Shown: positions 35,574 through 45,630 of the stretch, in pieces
How positions within the stretch are numbered: position 1 is the stretch's first letter
How the letters are laid out: every line of letters starts with the position of its first letter
DNA from: SZUA-584 sp964441275
GTDB lineage: Bacteria > Bacillota > Clostridia > Christensenellales > SZUA-584
Reading direction: 5' to 3'
DNA length: 64,000 nt
NCBI GenBank assembly: GCA_964441275.1
Contig: CAYTUG010000005.1
Location: forward strand, 1 to 64,000
Translations under genes and position numbers: made by a program
The notes under the pieces: model-generated
Databases searched by the model: none
Seen by the model: the letters and a program-made list of their open reading frames with translations, nothing else
Told to the model about the DNA's origin: nothing

Positions 35574-36052
35574 CTAAGACGCAAATACTTCATTCGCCGT
35601 TCTGTATCCAAACATGCGCCTCGGATAGTTATTCGTCCAGTGTTCGATACGCTGTCCATCCGTCTTTGTCAGCTTATTAGCCACCTCCTCTTGTTTTTTT
35701 TGCTTTCAGCTTGAATATCTGTTCCTTCCTGCTTGCCCTCTCCGGCATCACTTAGAGACACCGCTCTGACATTTCCAACGACACAATCCATTTCCCAGTG
35801 ACCCATTTCTTGACGATTATCAATACTTTTAGGCCGCTCTTCTATGCTTTGCCATTTAAGATTATTTAAGGCTAACTTGTGTATACGTCTGTCTCGTCTA
35901 AGACGCTTGTTTATCTCTATTGGCGTTTGCTTGTCCTTAAGCAATATCTCAATTTGATACTGCTCCTTTTCACTTAACTGTTTCCATTTTCTCGGCTTTG
36001 TGTTACTCTGCTCTTGACCAATCAAATCACCTCGGTTGCTTTGTTGTTGCAA
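35574..36052 (-). pseudogene. IS30-family transposase remnant
   Basis: Two separate pieces of one transposase in different frames. The N-terminal part (36052 to about 35700) contains a helix-turn-helix region (LSEKEQYQIEILLKDKQTPI) and the first catalytic Asp block MGHWEMDCVVG. The C-terminal part near 35574-35670 reads IEHWTNNYPRRMFGYRTANE and ends at TAG. The central stretch with the second Asp and the Glu is missing. The C-terminal piece is homologous to the one at 58053-58187. A possible degraded terminus (GGGCAATTCA) lies near 36103. Confidence 0.85.
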
Positions 36053-36309
36053 CTTTCAGTGTAACCGGTTTATAACCTTGATGGGTCACTTTCTTTTTAC
36101 TTTGGGCAATTCATTTTACAGCTTGCCAGTACGCTTATAAGTTCTGCAGATGCAAATAGAAAATATTTAAAAATGCCTACTAATTGTGGCATTAAGCGTT
36201 TCAATAAATGATTAATACGGTATAGTATAATATGTAATCCGAATTATATCTATTGATCATGATAATTAATAGACAATAAATATATAAAATGTCTGAAGGA
36301 ATTAAAGAA

Positions 36310-38445
36310 ATGATTTTTAAAAAGAAGCGTATCGGCAGAAAAAGAATTCGTTTCTTGAGCAACATTAAACTTGCGCCCAAACTTTTGATGGGTTTTCTTT
36401 TCATTGCTTTTTTAGGTACGGTAATGGGGTTATATTCGCTCGCCAATTTGCGTTCGGTAAGCGACTCGTCAAGCAAGCTCTACACCGATATATTGCTGCC
36501 GTTAGAGACGATATCTGATTTTCAGGAACGATTTCAAACTATAGGTAATTCGTTTAGACAGATGCTGCTTAATGCGGATAAGGGTGTGGATCATTCAAAT
36601 TTCAAAGCGGTAGAAGCCGGCTTAGCTGAAACGACATCACGGATTAGCATAGTAGAGGCGCTGATGTCGAAAGAAGTTGCAGAACAGGTGGAGGAATTTA
36701 AAAGCCTATATGAAGAATACCATACCGTAATGAGCGATGCTGTTGAAAAATGCAAACAAGGAAATATTGAGCAGGTTATTGATAACCTTTTGAGCCATAG
36801 CGATTTGCGAACAAAAGAAGAAAATATGAAAAATTCGATAATTAATTTAAAACTTGCGATAACAAGCAATGCCTCTACCATAAACAGTAAAAATACTGCA
36901 ACCGCAGAAAGTGTTATGTCTATAACCATAATTCTCGTATGCGTTGTTTTGGCATTGTCAATATTAATCGGTATATTGACTTCCCGCAATATTAGCAAAC
37001 CGATAAGGCGCTTAACAAACAATGCCAAATTGCTTGCTTCAGGTGAAACCGCTATAACGCTTACGGCAATAACAGCAAAGGACGAAGTAGGGCAAATGGA
37101 AGAATCTTTCCGAACCATCCTATCTTCTATCAGATACTTGATAGAAGACACGAAAATGCTGATAAAAGCCGCAGTAGAAGGGACGCTTTTAACAAGGGCA
37201 AATGCCAGCAATCATGACGGCGCATATAGGGAAATTGTAGAAGGTATTAATGAAACGCTTGATGCCATGGTTGCGCCAATCCAGGAAGCAGCACGGGTTT
37301 TAGGCGAACTTTCCGCAGGGAACTTGAATCTGATAATGGAAGGAAACTTTAAAGGAGACTTTGCAATTGTTAAGGATGCTTTAAACGGTACTATAAAGTC
37401 AATTAAAGGGTATATAGATGAAATAACTGATGTAATGGATTCCGTGGCGCAAAGCAACCTTGATGTAGGAATTAAATCCGAATTCGACGGTGATTTTATT
37501 GCATTAAAAATATCGATTAATAAGAGTATAAGTGCATTTAATGGTGTGTTAAAGAATATAAACCTTGCGGCAGAGGAAGTTGCGCAAGGGGCGGCGCAAT
37601 TATCTTCGGGCAGTCAGGTTATTTCAAAAGGCGCATTAGAGCAAATGGTTGCGCTTGAACAGCTTGTCATGTCTGTAACAGAAATATCGGGACAAACTCA
37701 AAACAATGCGCAAAGCGCGGATGAAGCTAATCTATTGTCATTAGCGGCAAAATCCGATGCCGAGATAGGCGATAAAAAGATGAATGAGCTTCAGAAAGCC
37801 ATGGAAGAGATAGAAATATCTTCTGCAAGCATATCGAAAATAATAAAGGTAATCGATGACATTGCATTCCAGACAAACATTTTGTCATTGAATGCCGCCG
37901 TTGAGGCCGCAAGGGCAGGAGTTCACGGCAAAGGCTTTGCGGTTGTAGCCGAAGAAGTGCGAAACCTTGCCGCCCGTAGCGCTAAGGCGGCCAGAGAGAC
38001 AACTGCGTTGATCGAAAACTGTACGGTCAAAACAGCCGCGGGTACGGCGATTGCGAACGAAACCGCCGCCGCATTGGCAAATATTATGGATGGGGTTGAT
38101 AAAACAGTTGTCATTTCGGGCAGAATTGCGTCCGCATCGAATGAACAGTCGGCGGGAATTGTTCAGGTGAACAAGGGTATTGAACAGCTTTCGCATGTTA
38201 TCCGGGAAAGCTCAGCAACTGCGCAGCAAGCGGCTGCTTCTTCACAAGAGCTTGCAACGCAGGCAGAACGACTAAAAGAGATGGTCAGACGGTTTGAGCT
38301 TAAACAAGATGCTGATATTGAAGAAAATATTAGCGTGCAAAATCTTGGGTTTGATGAAAAACCGAATGAGGATTTTCTTTGTGCTAAAGGCGAAAATGGG
38401 GGTTCCGATGTGGTTTCGGACGATAACGGGTTTGGCAAGTACTAA
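36310..38445 (+). CDS. Methyl-accepting chemotaxis protein
   Basis: A 711-residue transmembrane chemoreceptor. First membrane helix near residues 17-40 (KLLMGFLFIAFLGTVMGLY), a ~160-residue extracellular four-helix-bundle-like domain, second helix near 200-222 (ITIILVCVVLALSILIGIL), HAMP, then a second HAMP-like stretch (GELSAGNLNL, VAQSNLDVGI). The signalling hairpin DIAFQTNILSLNAAVEAARAG is near residue 516. Conserved methylation helices flank it. ATG at 36310 follows AAGGA; an ATG at 36289 has none. No che or flagellar genes lie nearby. Ends ...GFGKY, as does the MCP fragment at 53 kb. Confidence 0.94.
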   Translation: MIFKKKRIGRKRIRFLSNIKLAPKLLMGFLFIAFLGTVMGLYSLANLRSVSDSSSKLYTDILLPLETISDFQERFQTIGNSFRQMLLNADKGVDHSNFKAVEAGLAETTSRISIVEALMSKEVAEQVEEFKSLYEEYHTVMSDAVEKCKQGNIEQVIDNLLSHSDLRTKEENMKNSIINLKLAITSNASTINSKNTATAESVMSITIILVCVVLALSILIGILTSRNISKPIRRLTNNAKLLASGETAITLTAITAKDEVGQMEESFRTILSSIRYLIEDTKMLIKAAVEGTLLTRANASNHDGAYREIVEGINETLDAMVAPIQEAARVLGELSAGNLNLIMEGNFKGDFAIVKDALNGTIKSIKGYIDEITDVMDSVAQSNLDVGIKSEFDGDFIALKISINKSISAFNGVLKNINLAAEEVAQGAAQLSSGSQVISKGALEQMVALEQLVMSVTEISGQTQNNAQSADEANLLSLAAKSDAEIGDKKMNELQKAMEEIEISSASISKIIKVIDDIAFQTNILSLNAAVEAARAGVHGKGFAVVAEEVRNLAARSAKAARETTALIENCTVKTAAGTAIANETAAALANIMDGVDKTVVISGRIASASNEQSAGIVQVNKGIEQLSHVIRESSATAQQAAASSQELATQAERLKEMVRRFELKQDADIEENISVQNLGFDEKPNEDFLCAKGENGGSDVVSDDNGFGKY

Positions 38446-38865
38446 ATTTATTAAAACTTAACAAGCCTGTAATGACGGATAAAAACAAATGCCAGAGTGC
38501 AATAATTTAAGCGCATATCCGGTATTTGTTGTTTTTTATGTAGTTGTGGCATAAAAAGTTTAGTACGCAAGGCGGCAAAAGCTTAGAAGTTTTTTTATGG
38601 ATAAATCAAAAAGGTTGTTTATGCCGCTTTGTTATAAGATTGACAACTGCAGACAAATAATTTAGCATTTAGTGCAGAGTTCGTTTACTGTAGCATTAAC
38701 GATTATAAATGCTATGACGCGTATATGATTAAGGTTGCTGACAACGAAGTAAGAGTATGCAAATCGATATAAAACTTTGATGTGTGAAAAAACATTGGCG
38801 CCAATGATATAAAACGCAACATAGGGTTAATCATGTACAACAAGCCAGCGAAACGAGGGAAGAAA
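38446..38865. other. Intergenic stretch, nothing recognised
   Basis: About 420 bp between the chemoreceptor and the PfkB kinase genes without a supported open frame, repeat or hairpin with a U-run. The GAGGG ribosome site of the kinase is at its right end. Confidence 0.5.
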
Positions 38866-39828
38866 ATGAATTTTTTCAGCATAGGCGAAGCTTTAATTGA
38901 TATGATACCCAATAAAAGCGGGGTATTGTTGAAAGAGGTTACCTCCTTTACACGAACCGCCGGGGGAGCGCCGGCGAATGTATGCGCATGTGTTGCCAAG
39001 CAGGGTTTAAACGCACATTTTATAGGCAAACTTGGCGCCGATGCATTTGGAGATTTTCTTATCGATCAAATGATTAAAGCCGGCGTTGGCACGGAACATG
39101 TTTTTAGAACTTCCAAAGCAAACACTGCTTTAGCTTTTGTTTCTTTAAAAGCCGACGGTGACCGTGATTTTTCCTTTTACAGAAATCCCGGGGCCGATAT
39201 GTTGTTAGACAAGAACGAAATCGACAAGAGTTGGTTTAACAAAGGTGACTTTCTGCATTTTTGCAGTTTAGGGTTAGTTGAATCGCCTGCCAAATATGCA
39301 CATAAAAAAGCTGTCAAACTTGTAAAAAATAAAGGCGGCACTGTAGTTTTCGACCCGAATTTGAGATTGCCTTTGTGGAATAACATGAGCGAGCTAAAAA
39401 ATGTAGTTTTGGAGTATATTAAGTATTCGGATATTGTAAAAATTAGCGATAATGAAATAGAATTTCTGTTTGGCACAACCGATGTTACACAAGCTGCAAA
39501 CAGCGTGCTTAGCATGGGGGCAAAGGCTTTCGTGCTTACGTCGGGCAGCGGGGGAGCAAGGCTGGTAACAAAGGCAGTTGATGTGTTTTGTCCTGCTTTT
39601 GGCGTTAAAGCGATAGATTCCACCGGCGCAGGGGATGCGTTTAACGGAGGTTTGATTTCTTTTATGATAAAGAACAACCTAAATATAGGCATGGTGAGCG
39701 GGAAAATGGCGTATGAGATGTTGCAATACGCAAATGCGTGCGGCGCAATTTTAGTAACTAAACATGGCACAATTGAGTCTATGCCGAGCGAAAAGCAAGT
39801 GCGCCAATTTTTAGCCGATAACAAATAA
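38866..39828 (+). CDS. PfkB-family sugar kinase (fructokinase-like)
   Basis: A 320-residue ribokinase-fold kinase. Seen are the N-terminal sugar-binding region (GEALIDMIP, TAGGAPANVCACVAKQG) and the PfkB signature 2 with the catalytic base, DSTGAGDAFNGG. These features match bacterial fructokinases of the ScrK/PfkB type; substrate is not provable. An upstream ATG at 38833 lacks a ribosome site; the ATG at 38866 follows CGAGGGAAG. Monocistronic, with its own terminator. No sugar transporter is adjacent. Confidence 0.92.
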   Translation: MNFFSIGEALIDMIPNKSGVLLKEVTSFTRTAGGAPANVCACVAKQGLNAHFIGKLGADAFGDFLIDQMIKAGVGTEHVFRTSKANTALAFVSLKADGDRDFSFYRNPGADMLLDKNEIDKSWFNKGDFLHFCSLGLVESPAKYAHKKAVKLVKNKGGTVVFDPNLRLPLWNNMSELKNVVLEYIKYSDIVKISDNEIEFLFGTTDVTQAANSVLSMGAKAFVLTSGSGGARLVTKAVDVFCPAFGVKAIDSTGAGDAFNGGLISFMIKNNLNIGMVSGKMAYEMLQYANACGAILVTKHGTIESMPSEKQVRQFLADNK

Positions 39829-39859
39829 CGATACAAGTATTTCCATTTTAATTTTCTTG

Positions 39860-39883
39860 CACCCTGACAAGGGTGTTTTTTTT
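39860..39883 (+). terminator. Rho-independent terminator of the PfkB gene
   Basis: CACCC-TGACAA-GGGTG hairpin followed by eight T residues, 32 bp after the stop. Confidence 0.9.
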
Positions 39884-39926
39884 CTTGATTAGCAGAAATG
39901 ATATAAAATGAATATGATAATTTATA

Positions 39927-40958
39927 ATGAGATGGATGCTTTTAATAATCGGAAATACAATTGAAATATGTGCAGCAGCAGGAAAGCAAAATGACAACGT
40001 AAGCGGTGATAATTGGTGGATGTATCTTTTGATTGCGTGTGCCGCGATTTTTATTTTGCTTTGCATTGCTAATTTTACAAAGCTTATTAAATGGTCAATA
40101 AAGCTTAGAAGCGGATTGAAGACAACAATAGCCGGTAAAAATGCAAACGCAAAAGAAGTTGATGAGCTAAACAGACTTATCGAGAAATCCGGATTTGCCT
40201 ACGATAAGAATCACGATATATTCTATTCGAAAATTGACGCATGGCAAAGAAAGTTTGGATATTGCAGGCTATACGATGAAATGTGCGCCGTTTTAGGAAT
40301 GGTTATCGACTGTGAGCCGATATATTTTGAATATGATAACAAACGGTGGCTCATTGAGCTTTGGAAAGGGCAATACGGAATGACAACGGGCGGCGAGGTG
40401 GGCGTCTACAATACAAACGCTCCGGATATCAATCTGCCCGGGATTTTTAACGGCACGTTCTATGACTGCGCGGATGACAATAACCTACTCTATATATCGG
40501 TTACGCTAATCAAGAATAACAGAAAGATAATGGAAAGAAAAGCAAAGCATTGGTGGCTCTGCGGTTTTATATTGGGAGAATTCTCCGATACATCGGAGTT
40601 AAAAATGTTTGTTAGGATTGGTTTTCCAAACATTGAAATGCGCGACAGGTTTGTAAAAGCCATTATTGAGTTGGGGTATGCAGAGTTTGGGGTTTATCAA
40701 AATACGGTAAACATGTTATTTGACAAGCCGCTGACTGCTCAGCCGCTTATGCGTATAAAAGAGCTTGAACGCATAACCCAAGAGAAAAATAAATATTTAT
40801 GCGATGAATTTAAAAGGCTGACGAGCGGATACAATGGGTTGCCGCAAAAGCTTAAAGCTGTTAGGGAACAGTCGCCGAAACTGTATAAGGCAATAGCTTT
40901 AGGCAAACCCAATAACGTTTTTAAAAAGCATGAAAGATTAATAAAAAGAGTAAAATGA
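39927..40958 (+). CDS. DUF4474 membrane-anchored protein
   Basis: A 343-residue protein with one transmembrane helix near residues 31-54 (WWMYLLIACAAIFILLCIAN) and a DUF4474 domain (about 85-265) with the family-typical LIELWKGQYGMTTGGEVGVY. The C-terminal ~70 residues are basic and helical. The role of DUF4474 is unknown. It precedes the metallophosphoesterase gene by 10 bp and both are probably co-transcribed, so an envelope task shared with that enzyme is possible. Confidence 0.87.
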   Translation: MRWMLLIIGNTIEICAAAGKQNDNVSGDNWWMYLLIACAAIFILLCIANFTKLIKWSIKLRSGLKTTIAGKNANAKEVDELNRLIEKSGFAYDKNHDIFYSKIDAWQRKFGYCRLYDEMCAVLGMVIDCEPIYFEYDNKRWLIELWKGQYGMTTGGEVGVYNTNAPDINLPGIFNGTFYDCADDNNLLYISVTLIKNNRKIMERKAKHWWLCGFILGEFSDTSELKMFVRIGFPNIEMRDRFVKAIIELGYAEFGVYQNTVNMLFDKPLTAQPLMRIKELERITQEKNKYLCDEFKRLTSGYNGLPQKLKAVREQSPKLYKAIALGKPNNVFKKHERLIKRVK

Positions 40959-40968
40959 GGGGAAACAA

Positions 40969-41868
40969 GTGTATGGAATAAGGCGTATATCGTCTTTGTA
41001 CCAAAAAGCAAACAGGGTTGTTATGGACAACAATTCGAAAATTGTACTGATGAGCGATTGCCACCGGGGCGACGGAAGCCATGCGGATACTTTTCTGAAA
41101 AATAAGAATATTTATTTTGCAGCTTTAACGCAATACTTTCAAGAAGGCTATATTTATATCGAGCTTGGCGACGGTGACGAGCTTTGGGAGAATAAGGATA
41201 TTAGCGATATAATATATGTGCACAAAGACGTATACGCATTGTTGTTTAAATTCTACCAGAAAAAAAGATTGTATATGCTGTTTGGCAACCATGACATTAT
41301 CAAACGTAAAAGCAAATATAACGAGCGCAACCTGTTTGAATACTTCGATATGCGCAAATCAATAAGATTACCTCTTTTTCCGCAGATTAAGATTTATGAA
41401 GGGTTGGTGTTGGTTCACAAGATAACGGCAAACGAGATATTTCTTTTGCACGGGCATCAGGCGGATTTTTTTAACGGCTGTCTTTGGAGGTTGGCAAGAA
41501 TGCTTGTGAGGTATTTTTGGAGGCCATTGGAGCTTTTCGGGGTTAACGACCCGACGAGCACCGCGAAAAACTACAAGAGAAAAAAGAGCGTGGAAGAGAG
41601 AATTAAAAGGTGGACGGAAAACAAAGAGCTGATTGTTGTTGCGGGGCATACGCACAGGCCGATGTTCCCGAATGCAAAAGAGGCGCGGTATTTTAACGAC
41701 GGTAGCTGCGTACATCCGCGCTGCATAACGGCAATTGAGATAAACAAGGGGAATATTGAGCTCGTCAAATGGAGCATTAAGACAAAGTTAGACGGAACCT
41801 TATACATTGGCAAGGATACGTTGGCGGGGCCGGCAAGATTAGCGGATTATTATAATAATGCTAATTAA
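40969..41868 (+). CDS. Calcineurin-like metallophosphoesterase
   Basis: A 299-residue phosphoesterase with the metal-binding series SDCHRGDGS, ELGDGDELWEN, FGNHDI, LLHGHQADFF and GHTHRPMF. Size and motifs resemble UDP-2,3-diacylglucosamine hydrolase-like (LpxH-like) clostridial proteins, although lipid A is not expected here. GTG start at 40969 follows GAGGGG. It follows the DUF4474 gene closely. Substrate unknown. Confidence 0.92.
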   Translation: MYGIRRISSLYQKANRVVMDNNSKIVLMSDCHRGDGSHADTFLKNKNIYFAALTQYFQEGYIYIELGDGDELWENKDISDIIYVHKDVYALLFKFYQKKRLYMLFGNHDIIKRKSKYNERNLFEYFDMRKSIRLPLFPQIKIYEGLVLVHKITANEIFLLHGHQADFFNGCLWRLARMLVRYFWRPLELFGVNDPTSTAKNYKRKKSVEERIKRWTENKELIVVAGHTHRPMFPNAKEARYFNDGSCVHPRCITAIEINKGNIELVKWSIKTKLDGTLYIGKDTLAGPARLADYYNNAN

Positions 41869-42202
41869 AATATAAAAAAAGCAAACCCAAGCCGTACCGG
41901 AATAACATTCCAAAATTTGCCGGCGGCAAGCGGCAAAAAGACAGAATTGATTGAAAAACTTTTTTTAATTCATGTTAATTATGAAGGATTTTTTGCACAG
42001 TCTTGCATACATGATAGAAAACACATTATTTTTGTAACCATACGAAGTATAACAGAATAAGCTATTATCGTGAATATACTCATCAAATAGGCATATTTGC
42101 ACAAAAATCATTAAAAACTAATGTATAAATGCTTTACTATTTTGAAAGATTAGTATATGCTAATGGCAATTCAATTTTCAAAAATTGCGAAAGGTAATGA
42201 TT
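41869..42202. other. Intergenic region upstream of pckG
   Basis: Contains a hairpin TTTGCCG/CGGCAAA at 41916-41937 that could end the metallophosphoesterase transcript (no plus-strand U-run), then AT-rich sequence presumed to hold the pckG promoter; no unambiguous -35/-10 pair was found. Confidence 0.5.
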
Positions 42203-43999
42203 ATGACTAAACACAAAAGACTGCTTAAATGGATACAAGAAGTTAAAGATTTATGTCAACCGGACAGAGTATACTGGTGCGACGGCTCGGAAGAAGAAAA
42301 CGAGCGCCATCTTCGTGAAACGGTGAAAAGCGGCGCTTCAATACAGCTGGATTCGGAAAAACTGCCCGGGTGTTACCTGTTTAGGAGCGATCCTTCCGAT
42401 GTGGCGCGCGTTGAGGACAGAACATACATATCATCAAAAACGCAGGACGCGGCAGGTTTAACTAATAACTGGATTGATCCTAAGGAGCTAAAACAGACCA
42501 TGTCGCAGCTCTACAAGGGGTGCATGCGCGGGCGGACTATGTATGTTATTCCGTTCTCGATGGGGCCTATAGGCTCGCCGATATCGAAAATTGGCATAGA
42601 GGTTACCGACAGCCTTTATGTTGTGACAAACATGCGCATTATGACTAGAATGGGCAAACAGGTTCTTGATTGCCTCGGTGATGACGGAAAGTTTGTTCCA
42701 TGTTTACACTCAATCGGAGCTCCTCTTGAAAAGGGGCAGAAAGATGTAAGCTGGCCTTGCGCGCCGATGGAGAAAAAGTATATCAGTCACTTTCCGGAAG
42801 AGCGTTTGATATGGTCTTACGGCTCCGGCTACGGCGGCAACGCTTTGTTGGGCAAGAAATGTTTTGCGTTAAGAATAGCATCAGTTATGGCGAGAGACGA
42901 AGGATGGCTTGCGGAGCATATGCTGATACTGCGCTTGACCGACCCGGAAGGCAACAAAAAATATATAACCGGGGCTTTTCCGAGCGCATGCGGAAAGACG
43001 AACTTGGCTATGCTTATACCCACTATTCCGGGGTGGAAGGTTGAAACAATCGGGGATGATATAGCATGGATGAAATTTGGAGAGGACGGACGCTTGTATG
43101 CCATAAACCCCGAATACGGTTTCTTCGGGGTTGCACCGGGAACATCCGACGATTCTAACCCTAACGCCATGCAAACGATAAACCGCAACACCATTTATAC
43201 AAATGTGGCTCTAACGGACGATAACGATGTATGGTGGGAAGGTATAGGCAAAGATGCGCCCGAACACTTGATAGACTGGAAAGGGAACGATTGGACGCCG
43301 AAAAGCAGCGAAAAGGCGGCGCACCCAAATGCGCGATTTACCGCTCCTGCGGCACAGTGTCCCGTTATTGCCCCGGAATGGGAAGACCCGGCGGGGGTAC
43401 CTATTTCGGCGATACTTATTGGCGGACGCCGTCCGCACACCATACCGCTGGTGCACGAGAGTTTCGATTGGAATCATGGGGTTTTTGTGGGCTCGATAAT
43501 GGGTTCGGAGATAACCGCAGCTACAATTTCTTCAAAAATCGGTCAAGTGCGCAGAGATCCATTTGCGATGCTGCCTTTTTGCGGGTATAACATATGTGAC
43601 TATTTGCAACACTGGCTCAATATCGGCAGTAAAGCGGACGCCGATAAACTGCCAAAAATCTTTTACGTTAACTGGTTTAAGAAAGACGACAAAGGCAATT
43701 GGCTATGGCCCGGTTTTGGAGAGAACAGCCGCGTGTTAAAGTGGATTTTTGAACGGGTATCTGGAGTTGGGAAGGCAGTCGCCACGCCGATTGGATTTAT
43801 GCCAACTAAAGATGCGCTTTATTTAGAAGGGCTTGATGTAAGCGAAGCGAATGTGCAAGAATTGCTAAAGGTTGATAAGAACGAATGGACGGAAGAGATT
43901 GAATCGATAAAACAGCATTATGCGCAATTCGGCGATAGGATGCCGCAAGAACTTAAAAATCAACTAAACGCGTTGGAAGAACGTATTAAAAACTTGTAA
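42203..43999 (+). CDS. pckG: Phosphoenolpyruvate carboxykinase (GTP)
   Basis: Interconverts oxaloacetate and PEP with GTP/GDP. The 598-residue length and the kinase-1 motif FPSACGKTNLAML with GDDIAWMKFG identify the GTP-dependent class; HESFDWNHGVF and RRPHTIPLVHE are also typical. In fermentative anaerobes it can run toward oxaloacetate. Several in-frame starts lie close together (42185 TTG, 42197 ATG, 42203 ATG); 42203 has the best spacing to GAAAGG. PEP is also the substrate of the PEP mutase at 16 kb. Confidence 0.96.
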   Translation: MTKHKRLLKWIQEVKDLCQPDRVYWCDGSEEENERHLRETVKSGASIQLDSEKLPGCYLFRSDPSDVARVEDRTYISSKTQDAAGLTNNWIDPKELKQTMSQLYKGCMRGRTMYVIPFSMGPIGSPISKIGIEVTDSLYVVTNMRIMTRMGKQVLDCLGDDGKFVPCLHSIGAPLEKGQKDVSWPCAPMEKKYISHFPEERLIWSYGSGYGGNALLGKKCFALRIASVMARDEGWLAEHMLILRLTDPEGNKKYITGAFPSACGKTNLAMLIPTIPGWKVETIGDDIAWMKFGEDGRLYAINPEYGFFGVAPGTSDDSNPNAMQTINRNTIYTNVALTDDNDVWWEGIGKDAPEHLIDWKGNDWTPKSSEKAAHPNARFTAPAAQCPVIAPEWEDPAGVPISAILIGGRRPHTIPLVHESFDWNHGVFVGSIMGSEITAATISSKIGQVRRDPFAMLPFCGYNICDYLQHWLNIGSKADADKLPKIFYVNWFKKDDKGNWLWPGFGENSRVLKWIFERVSGVGKAVATPIGFMPTKDALYLEGLDVSEANVQELLKVDKNEWTEEIESIKQHYAQFGDRMPQELKNQLNALEERIKNL

Positions 44000-44046
44000 G
44001 AGCAATTGCAGTAAAACAGGGCACTTTGTGTCCTGTCATTAACCTG

Positions 44047-44069
44047 AGCCCGCAGTTTGTGGGCTTTTC
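44047..44069 (+). terminator. Rho-independent terminator of pckG
   Basis: AGCCCGCA-GTT-TGTGGGCT stem (8 bp with one G-U pair) followed by TTTTCT, 48 bp after the pckG stop. Confidence 0.8.
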
Positions 44070-44085
44070 TGTATCTTATTAAGCC

Positions 44086-44499
44086 ATGTTTTCACTTTCT
44101 TCTAACCGCAGTTTCCAGAAATTCTTAAAACCGGCATACCAAACGGTGGCCGCATCCGTTATTTTGATATCCTGCCGGCGTTGCGCCTTGCACCTAGCGG
44201 GAAGGGAGTTACAAGAGCGTGTGGCGGTGTACCAACCGGCTGGAATCCACCTGATTATGCGGACATTCGCCCGCATTGAGAAAACCACACTACATGACGC
44301 GCTGTTGTGGGCGATCAATCAGGTGTTGGAGCAAGATGAGCTGATAGAAGCTGATGTAGAACAAAGCTTGGCGAAGCCCATTGCCAAACAGGAAAGCGCG
44401 GACGATGAGGCTATGTTAGAGAATAGGCTCTCAAAGCTTGATGAGGATTTCATGCTACAGGGAATGCGGAAAAACAAAATCAGGAGTTCATCCGGATAG
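44086..44499 (+). pseudogene. Decayed coding fragment, unknown origin
   Basis: An open frame of 137 codons without a ribosome site. Its second half (IEKTTLHDALLWAINQVLEQ, then Glu/Asp/Lys-rich helix) reads as genuine protein and has the flavour of the C-terminal helical region of a recombinase or mobile-element protein, but no diagnostic motif remains. Lies between pckG and other degraded sequence. Confidence 0.35.
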
Positions 44500-44685
44500 C
44501 TAAAGACAAAGATCGAACCAAAGATACCCTTAAACGGGTAAAAGACGTATTATGGTTTCAAAAAAGGCTTGCGCCAAATGCCGGTTTCGGGTATTATTTC
44601 ATTAAATAATACGTCATCTAAGTATTCAAAGCATTACACCAGAATGAGATAGACTCATATTCACAAATTGTTTCGGTGGTGGGCT

Positions 44686-44950
44686 TTTATGCTCCCCTGC
44701 CGGTGTGTATTGTTGTTTTGCCACTAAGGAAAGCGATAGTTTGCAAACCATTCGTGACGCTACGGCTTATCCCGCGTGTTTTACATAGAAGCAGGAGGCT
44801 GTAAAAGCGCAAATTATCGGGAACTTCGATTTCCTGCCCGAGACATTTATAGATAATACCAACGCCGTGCACAGGCTTTATTCGATGCAACAAACAAGGC
44901 ATGGGGAGAGTACTTTTGTTACAAAACTGACGTTGACAGCATAATAGACA
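44686..44950 (+). pseudogene. Decayed coding fragment with internal stop
   Basis: One reading frame gives VYCCFATKESDSLQTIRDAT, then a TAG, then AVKAQIIGNFDFLPETFI and NTNAVHRLYSMQQTRHG before a frameshift. Protein-like composition with stops indicates a dead gene. No family recognised. Confidence 0.35.
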
Positions 44951-45048
44951 AACCGAAAGACTACCTTGGAAAAACGGGGATGAAATCCGATAATGCCGGG
45001 CATTCAATGCAATCGAAAGAACAAATAATTTTTAAGGGAGAGTTGGGT

Positions 45049-45522
45049 ATGACTACAAAAAAAGGAATCTTTTTAATGGGCGTAATACTGCTCATATCGG
45101 CGTTGCTTTGTGCTTGTCAAACGGAAGAAGAACTGCCGCGATGGTCTTTCGGCGTCAAGGGCGCACAAACCAAGGTGTTCTCAACTTTTGATTATGCCAA
45201 GCTGGATAAAGCGAATATAACGGTGGAGAGGCAGCAGACAGACGGAAGCACCGCTTCGGATAAACTGCGGGGCGTTTATCTGAAGGACGTACTTGACTAT
45301 CTTGATGCAGCTGAATATTCTTCCATAACTTTGACCTCGCAAAACGGTTCTTCTGTTCAGTACACGCCGGAAATAATAGAAGATCCCGCCACCCTGCTTG
45401 TATTTGAGGTGAACGGCGAGACGCAATGGGAAAACGGCGTTGAAATCGTACAGACAGTCGCAGGCGGCCAGCCGGAGGATATGTGGCTGCGGAATATTAA
45501 AACCCTGACGGTAAACCCCTAA
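45049..45522 (+). CDS. Small lipoprotein
   Basis: A 157-residue predicted lipoprotein with a signal peptide and lipobox-like ALLCAC near residues 16-22. The mature part has a repeated YLKDVLDYLDAAEYSSITL-type pattern and GGQPEDMWLRNIKTLTV, resembling the small molybdopterin-oxidoreductase-like (sulfite oxidase core-like) ligand domains found in clostridial lipoproteins, without cofactor residues that I can confirm. AAGGGAG precedes the ATG. Surrounded by decayed sequence, so it may itself be a relic still open. Confidence 0.7.
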   Translation: MTTKKGIFLMGVILLISALLCACQTEEELPRWSFGVKGAQTKVFSTFDYAKLDKANITVERQQTDGSTASDKLRGVYLKDVLDYLDAAEYSSITLTSQNGSSVQYTPEIIEDPATLLVFEVNGETQWENGVEIVQTVAGGQPEDMWLRNIKTLTVNP

Positions 45523-45630
45523 CACGCTATCCGGGCTTATTCCCCGCTTATAGTTGGATGCGGCAAATAAATTCATTTTCACAGCATAAACTTGGCGGCA
45601 GCAATGGTTAGCTTATGCTCTGCGCCCTTT

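Noticed and set aside
40969..41868. Lipid A pathway enzyme LpxH
   Set aside because: Motifs are those of the broad metallophosphoesterase family, and the other features indicate a Gram-positive cell without lipid A.
41916..41937. Strong terminator after the metallophosphoesterase
   Set aside because: The stem is good but the U-run is on the wrong strand; kept only as a note in the intergenic entry.
44086..44499. Intact gene after pckG
   Set aside because: No ribosome site, composition changes midway and neighbouring sequence is decayed; treated as a fragment.
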